DNA from: Peromyscus leucopus
Taxonomy: Eukaryota; Chordata; Mammalia; Rodentia; Cricetidae
NCBI RefSeq assembly: GCF_004664715.2
Contig: NC_051069.1
Location: forward strand, 77,646,647-77,710,646
Direction: 5' to 3'
DNA length: 64,000 bases
The position numbers and the translations under genes are program-made. Of the stretch, positions 22,712-35,727 are shown piece after piece. Positions within the stretch are counted from its first letter, which is position 1. Every line of letters starts with the position of its first letter. The notes beneath the pieces are model-generated. The model made no database searches and was not told where the DNA came from. It saw only the letters and a list, made by a program, of their open reading frames with translations.

Positions 22712-24339
22712 AAAGAACTCAAAAAATACACATCAAAATACCTAGCAATCCAATTTTAAAAATGGGCTATAGAGCTAAACAGAGAATTCCCAATAAAAGA
22801 AGTTCAAATGGCTGAAAGACATTTAAGGAATTGATCAACATCCTTAATCATCAGGGAAATGCAAATAAAAATGACTCTGAGATACCATCTTATACACCCG
22901 TCAGAATGGCTAAGATCAAAAACACTGTAGACAGCTTATGTTGGAGAGGATGTGGAGCAAGGGGAACACTCCTACACTGTTGGTGGGAATGCAAACTTGT
23001 ACAGCCACTTTGGAAATCAGTATGGTGTTTTCTCATAAATTTGGGAGTCAGTCTTCCTCAAGACCCCACTATAGCACTCTTGAGCATATACCAAAGGATT
23101 GCTCAGTACTACAACAAGGAAACATGCAAACTGTGTTCATAGAAGCATTATTTGTAATAGCCAGAACATGGAAAGAACCTAGATGCCCATCATCTGAAGA
23201 ATGGATAAAAAAAAAATGTGGTTCATATACCCAATGGATTACTACTCACAAAAAATAAAAACCAATGACATCGTGAGGTTTACAGGCAAATGGATGGAAC
23301 TAAATAAGTTATCCTGAATGAGGTAACCCTAACTCAGAAAGACAAACATGGTATGTACTCACTCATAAGTGGATAGCAGATATAAAGCAAAAGATAACCA
23401 GACTGCAACTCACTGCTCCAGGGAGGCTAGCTAGTAAAGAGGACCCTACAAAAGACACAGGGATCATCCAACAACAGAGAAATGCATGAGATCTATATGA
23501 GCTAATGGGGGATAAGGGGAGTAATGGAGGGCAAGGATTCGGGCAAAGACAGCTTAGGGGAGCGGGAGTTCCTAGCTGTATCAGGAACAGAGTGAGAGAA
23601 CAAGGAAAGAGATAGCATAATAAATGAAGACACCATGGGAATAGGAAGAAGCAGAGTGCTAGAGATGTCCACAAAACCCCGAAAGATGACTCAACCATAG
23701 GCTACTGGCAATGGTCAAGAGGGTGCCTGAACTGACATATACTGGTGATTGGATGGCCGAATACCCTAACTGTCATGATAGAAACCTCATGCAGTGACTG
23801 ATGGAAGCAGATCCTGAGATCCACAGCCAAACCCCGGGCAGAGCTCCAGGCGTCCAATTGATGAAAGTGGAGGGATTATATGAGCAAGACTTATTGAGAA
23901 CATGATTGAAAAAATACAGAGACAACTAGCCAAACTAGTGGAAACACATGAACTATGAACCAATAGCTGAAGAGCCCCCATCAAACTGGACTAGGCCCTC
24001 TGGATAAGTGAGACAATTGTTTAGCTTGATCTGTTAAGGGGGCCCCCAGGCAGTGAGACCCAGACCTGTCCTTAGTGCATGAGCCAGCTTTTTGGAATCT
24101 AATACCTATGCTGAGACACATTGCTCAGCCTTGGGGCAGGGAGGAAAGGATTGGATCTGCCTCAACTGAATGTACCAGGCTCTGCTAACTCCCAAGGGGA
24201 GACCTTGCCTTTGAGAATGTGGGAATGGGGGGTGGGTTAGGGAGGAAGGCTGGGGGTGGGGGTGGGAGGAGTAAAGACAGGGGAATCTGTGGTTGATATG
24301 TAAAACAAATAGAAAATCTCTCAAGAAAAAGAAATCCCA

Positions 24340-24790
24340 AAGACAATATAATCCAGACTCTCTGTGTGGTTTCCATCTTTCTATCGCTTAATTTTTATAC
24401 TACTTTTATTTTCTCTTTAAAGACTTTATTTTTTAAAACTTTTTTTTATATAACTCTTTAATCATTTTTTCTCTTTCACACCTATGTATATTTTTACACA
24501 CATTGTAAACTGTTTAGGGTTTATTTCATCTGAATCTATAATCCTTCTCTGATCAGAAGAGATTTTAAACTGCTAAACTGTGTGTTTATGACTGAAATGG
24601 CAACCTTGGCTGGTGACTCCACCCACTTTAGCTTTTCAACATGGCAGAGGTAATTCACCTCCAGCTGGGGGAGCCATGCTTTCTGCTGACTCTGGGAGAG
24701 AGTGGGTCTATTCCTCCATGCAGCAGTGTGTAGCGTGGAAATCTTTTTTTTGTCTGTACTAGCAAAGGCTAAATCCACCACACAGCATAC
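24340..24790 (+). other. AT-rich spacer and probable leader of the old ERV
   Basis: 24340-24540 is AT-rich with no feature. From about 24590 the sequence (caacatggcagaggtaattc onward) runs without a break into gag-like coding and is probably ERV internal leader. No LTR was recognised on its left. Confidence 0.4.
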
Positions 24791-24799
24791 TACATGTTT

Positions 24800-26490
24800 T
24801 AGAGATGCCTCTGTGTACTATGGCAGGAATCTGCAAAGCTGCATGTCAAGCCCATATGCTGTGCAAAGCTGCCATCCTGAAGCTCAAGCCCACAGGCTAT
24901 GCATGGCCTAGGAGACACAGTAGGAAATTTGTAAACAATCAGGTGACATTTGATGAGCTCACCCTGTCCTTATGCTATAAGGCAGCCTTAAATGCTTACG
25001 ATAAGATTCAAGAATCAGGAAAAAGAACTGAGCGATTCATTAAAGTTATACAAATCTCAAAAATGCCTTACTGACATTTTGCATAGATTGACTAAAGCTG
25101 TAAATAATACTACATCACATCCAGAAGTACGATGGGTACTAGTTGAATGCCTGGCTTATGAAAATCGTAAATTAGAATGCAAAAAGATACTTGAGACTTT
25201 AAAGGTCAGATTAGCCCTCATAGAAAATGGATCCAAGTATAATGATGATACTTGCATAGGAGAAGTGAGTTCCAAAGATCTGAAAATATCTAAACATCAA
25301 ATTTTTAACTATGATAAACAAGACCTTCTAAGGAGAAATTATAGACAGAGAATCCCTAGAAATGATGTTTCAACTAAGAATGATCCAAACAGAAGGCCAC
25401 ACAATCTGGATTATGCAGAAGATGTGGCAAAGGCTGACATTGCATCAATGAGTGCAGATCAATAAGAGGACAGGAAGGCAATCCTTTACCATTGAGAAAT
25501 ACCTTGGGGGGGGGCTTTTACAGGCCCCTAATTCAAACATAGTACAGTCATTCCCATCTCTGTGGAGAAAACTTTTCTCTAGAGCAATTAGAAAATCCTT
25601 TGCCTATTGTAAAAAAGAAAAGAAAAGAAAAGAAAAAAAAAAAACCGTACTTCTCTGGAAGGTAGAATAGCTTTGGCAGATGATTTAAAAATTCCAGGAG
25701 AAACCACAAAACAAATATATTTTGCAGACTCCTATAAATGATCAAAGACCAAAGTTTAGGGTACATTGAAATTCATTATAATTGATGGTCTATTGGCCAC
25801 AGGAGCAGATTTATATATAATTACAGCAGAGTCATGGAATTCAAATTGGTCTCTTCAGGAGGTGGATGTTCAGTTCCTTGGATTAGAATCCTATTTTAGG
25901 TTAAACAAAGCATGAGATGGCTTGAATGTACAGGGTCAGAAGGACAAAGAAAAAAGTTGAGGCCATATATGGCTAATGTAGCAAAGAATCTATAAGATTA
26001 TGATCTATTACAACAATGGAGTAAACAGATTAACATCCCTCCAATCTTAAAAATGGATCATAAACCAATTATGTTTCTGGGAAGGATATTATATGGTACC
26101 ATAAAAAGACAGCCACTGATCATTCAGGCTGAACAAAAACACAGCACAAGAAGTATTGATCTCTCAGAGATACAACAGCCCTATCTTTAAAATGGTTAAC
26201 TGACAAACCTGTCTGAGTGGAGTAATGGCTTGTGATATTCGAGAAACCGCAGGCCTTAGAACAGCTGATTCAGGAGCAGCTAATTGCTCATCATATAGAA
26301 GAATACACCATGTCTTGGAATTCTACTGTATTTGTTATTAAAAAGAAACCTGGAAAATAGAGAATGCTAATGGATCTGAGAGCCATAAATAAAGTAATCC
26401 AGCTGATGGGCTCTCTACAACCTGGAATGCATTTGCCTTCTCTATTACCTAAAGAATGGCCTATAATAGTATGTCCTATAACAGTACAGG
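24800..26490 (+). pseudogene. Old degenerate class II ERV gag-pro-pol remnant
   Basis: Gag-like reading (about 24930-25460, with frameshifts) parallels the provirus gag: a capsid end and a ruined nucleocapsid in which the zinc-knuckle cysteines are mostly lost. Protease-like sequence (25740-26060) and the start of reverse transcriptase (about 26190-26480) follow with many stops. An A-rich (aaaag)n insertion lies at 25610-25645. It is much older than the provirus at 14878. Confidence 0.75.
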
Positions 26491-26499
26491 CTGCTGAAC

Positions 26500-26985
26500 T
26501 GTCTTTCCTTGAAGGAACTTAAAGCAGAGAAAGACCTGGAGAGATATGAGTAACAAACTTGTTGCATTTCCAGACAGTAGGGCCCCAAAGCAACATAAAA
26601 TAAACTAGTTTTGATTGTGGATTATTAAATTAATGTTTTCACATATATTCTGTTTGGAGGGACACTTGTGTGGTCTCATTTTGAACATGGAGGTCAGAGG
26701 CTGTCTCATGAAATCTACTTCTCCCTTTTTGCCATACATATTTTGAGTTTCAAATTCAGGTCATCGAGCTTGGAGGAGGCATCAGTGTCCTTGGAAAGAA
26801 CAATTTTATCCTTCCTCATGGTCAAACTTGTGTTTAAACTTTTGTTGTGTGTTTACAATTTTTATCATGCAAATTTCAGGTAAGAGTTGACAGATGAAGA
26901 AGGTAGGAATACAACCTTTTACCTAGTAAAAGTCTCACATGAAACTTTCAACTTGGAAAGATGAGAATCGTATGTAGGAGGGAGC
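26500..26985. other. No recognisable gene
   Basis: Possible continuation of the old ERV, too decayed to name. A 71-codon open stretch (26668-26883) has no recognisable features. Confidence 0.3.
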
Positions 26986-26989
26986 TACA

Positions 26990-27335
26990 TGTATAGGATG
27001 TCAGCATTACATTCCAAGCTAAACAAGCTGACTGGCTAGTAACTGAACAAGAAAAATTAGGTGGAAAAGTAAAACTGAGAATGAAGGGATAAGGAAGAGC
27101 AGAGTCAGAGGAATCACTAGCTAGATGGAGAATGAGTCAGATATACAAAATAAGATAGTGGTAAAAGACACGAGCCTCATGGGAGAATATAGATTAATAG
27201 GAATTGGTTAAGTTGTAAGAGCTAGTAGGTAGCAAGTTTGAGTTAATGACTGAGCCTTAATTATTAATATTAAGGCTCAGCATGGTTATTATGAAGCAGT
27301 TACTGGGACATAAAGAATCTCTGCCTACTTGACTG
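26990..27335 (+). repeat. Decayed LTR related to family 1
   Basis: The order of weak matches (aaaaattaggtgg, agagcagagtcagag, ggaattggttaag, gtaagagctagtaggtagc) follows the LTR at 31209-31606. Ends not defined. Confidence 0.5.
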
Positions 27336-27544
27336 TCATCTTCAAGTTTCTATGAGTATAGGAGCCAGACAGATTGGCTCTACCACATGGTAGTACACAA
27401 AGTGAACACAATACTTCCATGTGCAATCTCATGATGAAACTCAACAGTCAACTGGATGATACCCAATACTTGGCATGCAAATGTGAGATTATAGCAATCA
27501 GGTTAGCTGAGATGAGATTACTAAGAAACTCTCCTCAGCTTTAT

Positions 27545-28350
27545 TGCTTAGGAAGGTGAGATGGTTATTGCTTGTCAACTTGTTTGAATCTGGAATGAGC
27601 TAAAACCCCCAAATGGAGGGCATATCTGTGAGGAGTTATTTTCTTAAGTTGAAGTAGGAAGATCGACTTCCAGTTCGGATCTTTGAGGTAGGAAGTCATA
27701 CTTTTAATGTAGCTCTTTTGAGCTGGGAAAAGACAAGCACTTGAGGCATGAAGATGCATGCCTTTAACCAGGAACTTGAGGCAGGAAGCCACAGCTTTAA
27801 TCCAGTCCACACCTCCTGCTGGAAGTCTTATTAGGACATGGAAGAAGAAAGCTTTTGCTCTTTGACTGATTGCTCTGGCCTTGTTAGCAAGTGCATTCCT
27901 TCACTGAAATTAGAGCCTACTTCTTCAGAAAGCCAGTGTCTACTGAGACACCCAGCCTCTTGGACAAAGAAACTTCTGGATACTTAGACTTTCCATTCAT
28001 GGTTAGTTGTTAGATTAGCTGGACCACAGCCTATAACTCATTCTAATAATCATCCCTCTATATCTATGTATAGAGAGATTCATTCTATTCATTACTTTAC
28101 TCTAGAGATGCCTGACTAATCCAGAAGGGATCAAGTACTATATAAAAAGAAGAAAGTGAGATGAGCCCAAGCATCCATTCATCTGGGCTTTCAACAGGTG
28201 TTGTTTGTTTACATAAGCTCCTGCTCTATATATGGCAGCCCTGCAATTATTGGCTGAAACCTTAACTCCATGGAATAAACAAGGCAATTATTCTTTAGTT
28301 TGTTTCAGTAACCACAGTATTTTGTCACAACCAAGAAAAAATAATTCAGA
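27545..28350. repeat. Old interspersed repeat, family not identified
   Basis: Contains the ttgtcaacttg to tgactaatcc block common in rodent genomes. Part (27970-28080) is also seen at 38200-38330. No coding function. Confidence 0.4.
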
Positions 28351-30244
28351 TAAATACAATTAAAATGAAGATCTAATAACCACAAGCAAAAGCTTAGCAA
28401 TTTGGTAGTGTCACAGACTGAAAAGATATTCTGATACTCAGTCCTAAATATCTTCATTAACACCCCCTCACCTCAGGTTTTAGGGAGGTATGTGGAAGAG
28501 GAGGTAGAAAGACTCAAAGAGCCAGAGTGTTGGATGACATCAAGGAAATACTGTCTTCCACACACAACAGAACTGATGCACTTATGAACTCACAGAGATT
28601 TTGCCAGCATGCACAGGTTCTAGCCAGACAGGGCCACAGTGCTAAGAGGGGGAAGTAGATAGGAGCTCCCATTCCTAACCAAGAAGCTGGGAAAATCATG
28701 CAAGGGAAAACTCAGTTTTCTCCAATAGAAATATTACTTTTATCACTGGTGTTCATTCTCCCTGCTGCCTGCTATGTCTGAGCACTCAGTTGAATGATAT
28801 AAGCAGCAGTGAGTTTTACAGGCAGAGTATGGCTGGGTATCATCATTTTGAAGATGCTGGCTGTGTTACAATAAACTCACAGTCAGAATTTGACAGAGAA
28901 GATCAATGGGCAGGAATGTAAAGACCAGTTGGTTTAGTGTGCTTTTAATATATACAAAGTCCTGGATTTGATTGTAATGGCTGTATAATATATGCCCATT
29001 GTGGCACACTTCTGTAAACCTAATTCCTTGGACCTGGAGTGAGAAGAATCATAAATTCATACTCATCCTTTTATACATAGGGATTTTCAGCCTAATCTTC
29101 CATTAGAGGTATTTCTAGAAGTTAAAAAAATCCCAGCCCTCCTGCGACCTATCTGGACTTTGTCTGTATCTGTGTCTGTGCTTTAGTACTGTTATATGTT
29201 TCATTCTTGGGATAAGAAGTCCATTTCCTCCAAGTGTCTTCAGTAGGTACAAGGTCTTAGCTCATCACATGTATCTGCTCCTGCATTCTCATAGTACTGC
29301 TAGCTTTGGACCCCTTTTTACAGGCCATATATTATAGGTTGAATGTACTTTGTCCTTACTGTAAACTCAGGTCCTCTACTTCTAAGCAGTGTGCTCCAAG
29401 GAGACTCAGGATTCTACCTCTAGCACCACACTCGTCATTCTTCCTTCTCATTAGAAGCTCTTGCCCATATCCATCTCCCATCTCTTTCTCATGTTTCTTG
29501 AGTGCTATATTGACCCTGATCTCTGTGCCTGGCAAAACATGGGATCTTGGATTTCCCTGGCTGATGTCTGAAAAACAAAATCAGAAAAGATAGAAAGAAA
29601 AACCAAAAAATAATCCAAAGAACTCAAAACTATACTGCATGTTCTAGAAATTTTACAGTGTCTAGAAACATTTATTATAAATAAATAAATATAAAAATAC
29701 ATAAAATAGACAATGATCATTCCATAAACTAAATACAAATTATCAAAAAAATCAAAATAGTTCTCTATTTACACCCAACACATGTAGTGCTTTACAATAT
29801 AAAGATATGATATCATCATGCATTATGCAGATATGTCTTGATAGAACACTTGGTGTGCAGGCAATGAGACCTGAGTCTGAATCTATAGGACACACATAAA
29901 AGCCCAGGCATCTGTGTGTGTGCCTGTAACCATAGCACTGTCTGTAGTAGAGGCAATAGTACAGTGGTGACTTTATGTTTGCTAGCCTGACTTTAGCTTC
30001 AGTCGTAGACCCAGGTCAAAGGGAAGAAGGCAAAATAGTAATACAATACAGCAGGATAGTGGATACCTTCTGTAGTTTCCATGAAAATGGGCACAGGCAG
30101 GTGTGAAAATTGCAAAGTCATGTATAGATATGATAGGACAAAAGGGTAGATTATTGGAACCTACTTTTAAAGAACAACAACTTGTTTAAAATATTTTACA
30201 TTGTTATGGATTTTAGTTTATTGTTATAAATTTAAAGTTAATTT

Positions 30245-30296
<52 letters not shown>

Positions 30297-30500
30297 CCAT
30301 TCTTGTTTAAGGTATTATGTTTATACAACTATTTAAAATTGTAATATTTTATTAAGAAATGGAGATTAATAGTTAATCATCTATGATCATCAAACTTGTA
30401 GTCATGTTAGTTAAGTTTTCTAGATATAAATAGATATATTTAAATTAGGTAGGTAATCTTTAAACACTTAAAAGAGCTACAGAATCTGGCATTTATAGTG
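28350..30500. other. Gene-free stretch
   Basis: I see no exon, SINE body or LTR that I can support, apart from the AT microsatellite at 30250-30292 and a weak SINE-like patch near 29870-29960. Confidence 0.4.
30250..30292. repeat. (AT)n microsatellite
   Basis: About 43 bases of pure AT repeat. Confidence 0.97.
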
Positions 30501-30529
30501 TTTTAAAAACTTAGACTTTTCTGGAGACT

Positions 30530-31606
30530 GAGAAACAACTGCTCCTGGGAGGACCCATTTACTTCAAAGATGGGCATTGAACACACTCTACATTGAATTT
30601 ATCTTCTTCTTGGCAAAACTAGCCATTTGGGCAAGAAACTGTTCTTGCCTGGACTGATTGACAAATTGTTGAACTGACTGGACATGCAGGACCCATAGGA
30701 AGGTGACCACTGGACTTTACAAGGCAAGATGTTTTTTCAGGTTCCTGCATCACAGAGGAGTATGCCAAACTTTCTACAGGAAACAGAGGAAAAAATGACT
30801 GAGAGACTAGGCCTGTGGGCTGAAGAGAGATGCCCCAACATTACAGAGGAACTTTGGGTAACTCTACAGGTAGCCAGTTGCCTCTGTCATTGTAGATTTT
30901 TATAAGTTGTTTACAATGGATTTCCTGTTTACTTAGGTAATATTATATCCTTCTGGGGTCTTTGATGTAATTAAAGACTACATAGTTATTATTATAATTT
31001 TGCTTGGTTATGATAAAAGAGAAATTAGATATGAAACTTTAGACTCACAAATATAGGATAGATGATGAAATATTTTCTTTAATTTTCCAAGTACAAATAG
31101 ACTAGATATTGTAACTATAGTTCTTGCTTGATAACTGTTCTATTATATGTAATTTTACTATTTTAAAATTAAAATGACTTCCTTTTTGATTAGACAGAAA
31201 AGGAGAAGTGCTGTGGGATGTCCTTCTGTATGCTGTGAAATATATGTTGTTCTGATTGGTTCATAAATAAAGTGCTTATCGGCCAGCCACCAGGCAGGAA
31301 ATTTAGGTGGGGTAAGCAGACAAGGAGAATTCTGAGAAGAGAAAGGCTAAGTCCGGAGTCTCCAGCCAGACACAGAGGAAGCAAGATGACAAGGCAGAGC
31401 TAAGAAAAGGCACCAAGCCAGGTGGCTAACTATAGATTAGAATTATTGGTTAGTTTAAGTGTAAGACCCAGCCAGTAATAAGCCTGAGCTAATGACCAAG
31501 CAGTTATCATTAATCTAAGCCTCTGTGCATTTACTTGGGGGACATGAGTGGGTGAGATTTGTCCTGACTACTGGCTGGCCAGGACACAGAAAAACCTTCA
31601 ACTACA
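30530..31606 (+). mobile_element. 3' end of a class II ERV with its 3' LTR (5' part lost)
   Basis: 30530-31208 resembles the non-coding 3' region of the provirus at 18900-19478, including the tataagttgtttacaatgg block, and ends in a purine tract (agacagaaaaggagaag, 31192-31208). The LTR follows at 31209-31606 (398 bp, TGCTGTGGGATG to CAACTACA) and belongs to family 1. No matching 5' LTR lies nearby, so the element is truncated. Confidence 0.75.
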
Positions 31607-31664
31607 GGCATGGATGAACCACAAGCCAATGCTCATGCCCACATACACATCTACTCACAGACAT

Positions 31665-32320
31665 TGGGCTTCAAAAATAATTTAGCTTTATTTTATCTTA
31701 TGTGTATGCATGCTTTGCCTGCATGTATTTATGTTAGTACACCACATGAGTACCTAAATCACTCAGAGGCCAGAGGACAGCTCAGATCCTCTGGAACTAA
31801 AGTTACAGATTGCTATGGGATGTTCTTTATGTTAAATGTGTTGCTCTGATTGGTTAATAAATAAAATACTTCTTGGCCAGTAGCCAGGCAGGAAGTATGG
31901 GTGGGACAAGGAGAGAAGAGAATTCTGGGACAGGAAGGCTGAGTCAGAGAGACACTGCCATCCACCACCATGACAAGCGAGATGTAAGGTACCAGTAAGC
32001 CACGAGCCACGTGGCAACTTATAGACTAATAGAAATGGGTTAATTTAAGATAGAAGAACTAGATAACAAGAATCTTGCTGCAGCCATACAGTTTGTAAGC
32101 AATATAAGTTTCTCTGTGTTTACTTGGTTGGGTCTAAGTGGCTGTGGGACTGGCGGGTGAGAGAGATTTGTCCTGACTGTGGGCCAGGCAGGACTGGAGA
32201 AAACTCCAGCTACAACAGATGGTGATGAGACACCATGTGGATTGTGAGAATCAACACTAGGGCCTCTGCAAAAGACAGGTGTTCTTTACCTCAAGCCATC
32301 TTTCTAGGCACTCAAATGTT
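31665..32320 (-). repeat. B3/B2-type SINE, reverse, split by an LTR
   Basis: The SINE 3' end lies on the left (taatttagctttattttatc) and the body continues after the LTR (gacaccatgtggattgtgag, then agggcctctgcaaaag). Confidence 0.6.
31811..32214 (+). mobile_element. Solo ERVK-type LTR (family 1) with 6-bp target duplication
   Basis: 404 bp, TGCTATGGGATG to CCAGCTACA, flanked by acagat at 31805-31810 and 32215-32220. It contains ttggttaataaataaaat and gccacgtggcaac. Confidence 0.88.
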
Positions 32321-32639
32321 TATATGGCAAGACCTGGCTTCTGGGATAATTCCCTTTACGGAGTAATTCAAATTACACACTTTTGTATGACTATTTGTGT
32401 ATATATTTAATCTTAGAATTTTCTGTTTAGCCTTTTCAAACATCCTCAGTGCTATCCCTCCTTTGTTTTACCCTCCCATCCCTTTCCCCACTCAGAACTC
32501 CCTCCTATTATTCCCCCGTTTCCCTTCATGTCACCTGTGTCTATCATGACCCCCTAAAATCTTCCTTCCCTTTCCATACCAATTAGTGTTTCCTTTCTAG
32601 TCTGCTGAAACCTACAATTCTCCAAGTTAGTATCTAAAT

Positions 32640-33440
32640 CTTAAGTTTCACACTAAGATAAGATGAATATTGTGATAATGTCCTTTTAAAGCTACCAATT
32701 AGAAACTTTGAGTTTTAGTAGCACATTTCTTTTTTTTTCTTTCTTTTTTTTTTTTTTTTAACAGAGCTGAGGACCGAACCCAGGGCCTCGCGCTTGCTAG
32801 GTAAGCGCTCTACCACTGAGCTAAATCCCCAACCCCAGTAGCACATTTCTTTATGTGGCCATATTTCATGTTTTCAAATATACCTTATGGTTTTTGTTGT
32901 TAGTCAGACATTGCTCTAAAATGGTTTTGTCTACCTTGAAATTGGTTGTTGCTCCTGTGTGTTTTAAATCTTCAGTTTCTTTAGTGACTTTGTGAATGAC
33001 TTGTTTACAGTGATTATTCTTTTTCTCATGTGTTTCTGGGGTTTTTCTGTAATAGTGAATTAATGATTAGGATGAGTTTTAACTGCATACAACCAGCAAG
33101 TGTCCTAGTCTTTGTCATGGGAATCTATGTGTCTGTGGAAGGGAGTTTAAATACACTGGAAGGTACAGAATTCTTAGTTCTTCCTATATGAACAGAGCTT
33201 CAATGTCACTGGGAAAAGAGGTAAAGCTTCATGTCTTGATTGTAGTCAGAACTCTGTCTGTGTGTCTCTCTCTGTGCGTGGTGTGTGTGTGTATGTGTAC
33301 ATTGTCTTCCATGAGAGTGGATCTTACATTATCAAAAGAATGTAGGAAGTGTTTAAATCATCTCCATGATACTCATTTTATTGTCATTTCATTTTATGGA
33401 ATGTTTGTTCCAGAATATGCCTATCACCACATGAAACCAC
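32640..33440 (+). repeat. Duplicated block; inverted copy at 63264-64000
   Basis: The reverse complement of 63264-64000 follows this segment base for base with modest divergence. An ID SINE is present here and absent there. No gene is recognised; the 107-codon open stretch at 33188-33511 is partly low-complexity. Confidence 0.88.
32733..32836 (-). repeat. ID SINE (BC1/tRNA-Ala type) with 16-bp target duplication
   Basis: Read on minus: ggggttggggatttagctca, an A-box-like stretch tagctcagtggtagagcg, and a B box ggttcggtcct, then an A-tail (T-run on plus). Flanked by agtagcacatttcttt at 32717-32732 and 32837-32852. It is close to the consensus ID element. Confidence 0.95.
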
Positions 33441-33639
33441 CAGAAAAAAACATGGTCTGCCAAAGCTTGTATCAGATGACTTGGGAAAGGACTTTTCTAC
33501 TCCAAAGATAAAAATTACATAGCTCTATTAGTCCATTTTAAAAGTCATATCTACTCCAGAGAAAAGCTGTGCTGCTCCAATATAGCAGCATTTTAGGTTT
33601 TCCTTTCTCCAGTATGTGACTGCTCCTTTGTAGTTCATA

Positions 33640-34073
33640 CACTGAACATGGAGCATGGTGCCACTAGATGTTAAAATACTGCATGGTTCATTGAATTAGC
33701 TCCTGGATTACTGTGAGCCTTGCTTTGTTTCCAGCATTCTGAGGTACCCAGAAGTTATGGTATTTATTTTCTCAGGTTCACCAGTGCCACTCCACAAACC
33801 ATGTTCCGTTGTGTACCCTGGAGAGTGTATACTAGATGGCACTTAGCATAAATTAAAACTCACATTGTTTCCTAGTTTTAGAAGACTGTCTTGTCCTCAA
33901 GTGATTGATAGGAGTAATGGGAAGCTTGTACCATTGGAAGACTATCCTATTGTTTTTTGTTGCCATAAGCACACTGCAACTGTGCCATTTTCTATTTCTT
34001 CCCTGCTTCTTGTTGACTCAGTACCTTGAATGAGAATGCTCCAGCAGCCACTTGGTCTAGCCTTCAGAGCATA

Positions 34074-34128
<55 letters not shown>

Positions 34129-34310
34129 TATATAGCCTGTTGTGTAAGCTAAGCAGTGTTCTCTCAGGAAGTCATGGCCCACAGCACCAGTGATTAACAA
34201 TAACTCTGTCTTGCTCAGTACTATGAAAGTCCCTGATATTAAACAGATTCTTTTTGTATAGAGGAAGAGTTCAGGTACAGAATAGATGCTTTACCTGTTC
34301 CTCTGGAAAA
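33640..34310 (+). repeat. Duplicated block; direct copy at 59085-59318 and 62304-62635
   Basis: Shared landmarks include gagagtgtatactagatggc and gtgattgataggagtaatgg. The second copy is split by the L1 at 59319-62288. No gene seen. Confidence 0.9.
34077..34133. repeat. (AT)n microsatellite, expanded relative to its duplicate
   Basis: About 57 bases of AT repeat. The matching place in the duplicate (near 62483-62492) has only about 9. Confidence 0.95.
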
Positions 34311-35674
34311 CAATGTTTCTTCCTTGGATTAACTATTTTGTGATTGGGGACTGACAGAGGGTTAGAGATACATCATTCAGGAAACAAGCATAGGTTTGTT
34401 ACAGATATATCTTATCTTTTTTTTTTATCAGCGATTAGTGTTGGCAGTGATTGTCATACCTTTTCATTACTGACAAAGAAAAACAAAGGCATATGCCTGC
34501 ATGTCCCATGATGTTGCCCTCAACATGTCTTTGTTTCTATAATTTCAGGGAGCCTGGAGAGTTGTAACTGTTGTTTAAGTCCTTGGTGAGGAAAAAGATA
34601 AATGTTAAGATAGGTAGGGTGTCCCTTACTGTCTTCTCTTTGGAAGGCCACCCAACTTGCTCTTTCTGGAAGGAGCAAAACACTCAACATGATTTTTTAA
34701 AGGTGGTCTAGATACCCTTTTACAGTCAAGTTTCTGCATAGATTTCCATGAGGCTGCATGCACAAAGAATGTTAGGGATTCATGTGCTTCAATGTCTTGT
34801 GATTCTGAGTGTATGTGATTGTGTACAGGAGTGATGGTTTATGGAGTACATAGTTCATGCTCCCACACACACTTTAAATGATCTTTATTAGCTCTGCTGG
34901 TCTTCATGACATTTGTGCCTGGGAATTGTTATAATCCCTGCTTCAGAACAAAAATGAAAAATCCCTGATTCAAAATCAAAAGCAGAAAGTTAAAACAGAA
35001 ATCTCTCTGGGCAATCCATTGCTCTTGCTTCTATGGTTGAGCCTTAAATACATTTAAGAAAGTTTGAGAGCATTGTCACCATGGGTGAGAGTTTACCTTG
35101 GGTTCAGAGATGCTGCCCTTCTTGGAAAACTGCCTCATGTCCTGTTAACTGCAGATTAAACTAGGCCACAACCATAGATGCTGGAAGTCACTCGTGAAAG
35201 TCCAAACACTCCCTGCTGTGTCTGGTCATTTCGCAGAGTCCTTTGGAGTTAAAAACAGTCATGAAGGACAAGGTGACTTACTTCTGTAGATTCTGGACTC
35301 ATAATATCTTAGAAGCTTGCACAAAACATAAAAACATGCTGAAATATTATAGTACACTTTCAAATAGCATTGTGAGCAATAAGATTTTCCAACCTAGCTT
35401 GTCAGTAACCAAAGAAAGATTTGGTTGAGCAGCCTGTACAGTTCTGAGAAATGCCTGCTGGTGACACATAACAAGTTTTAATGATCACACATACTGTACT
35501 TTGAAGCTTTTTGTTTCTTTTGAAATTAAATTGTATCATTTTCCTCTTTCCACCTTCAGACCATCCCCATGCCCTGCCCCCTTTGTTCTTCAAATTGTTT
35601 TGTGGAATGGTTAAAGCTACACTGACCTGTGCGTGTAAGGATAAATACTTAGAATACAGTTAGAAATTACGTTG

Positions 35675-35727
<53 letters not shown>

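Larger units (their letters stand above)
20536..24335 (+). mobile_element. 5'-truncated L1, split by a partly inverted L1
   Basis: It starts abruptly within ORF2 (aatggcaatcttaccaaaaac), runs to 21272, resumes at 22712-22726 with ORF2 C-terminal sequence to about 23270, then 3' UTR to an A-rich end near 24305-24335. It sits directly against the tail of the preceding L1. Multiple stops make it dead. Confidence 0.85.

Noticed and set aside
32733..32836. tRNA-Ala gene on minus
   Set aside because: A and B boxes are present, but the A-tail and target duplication show an ID SINE, not a tRNA gene.
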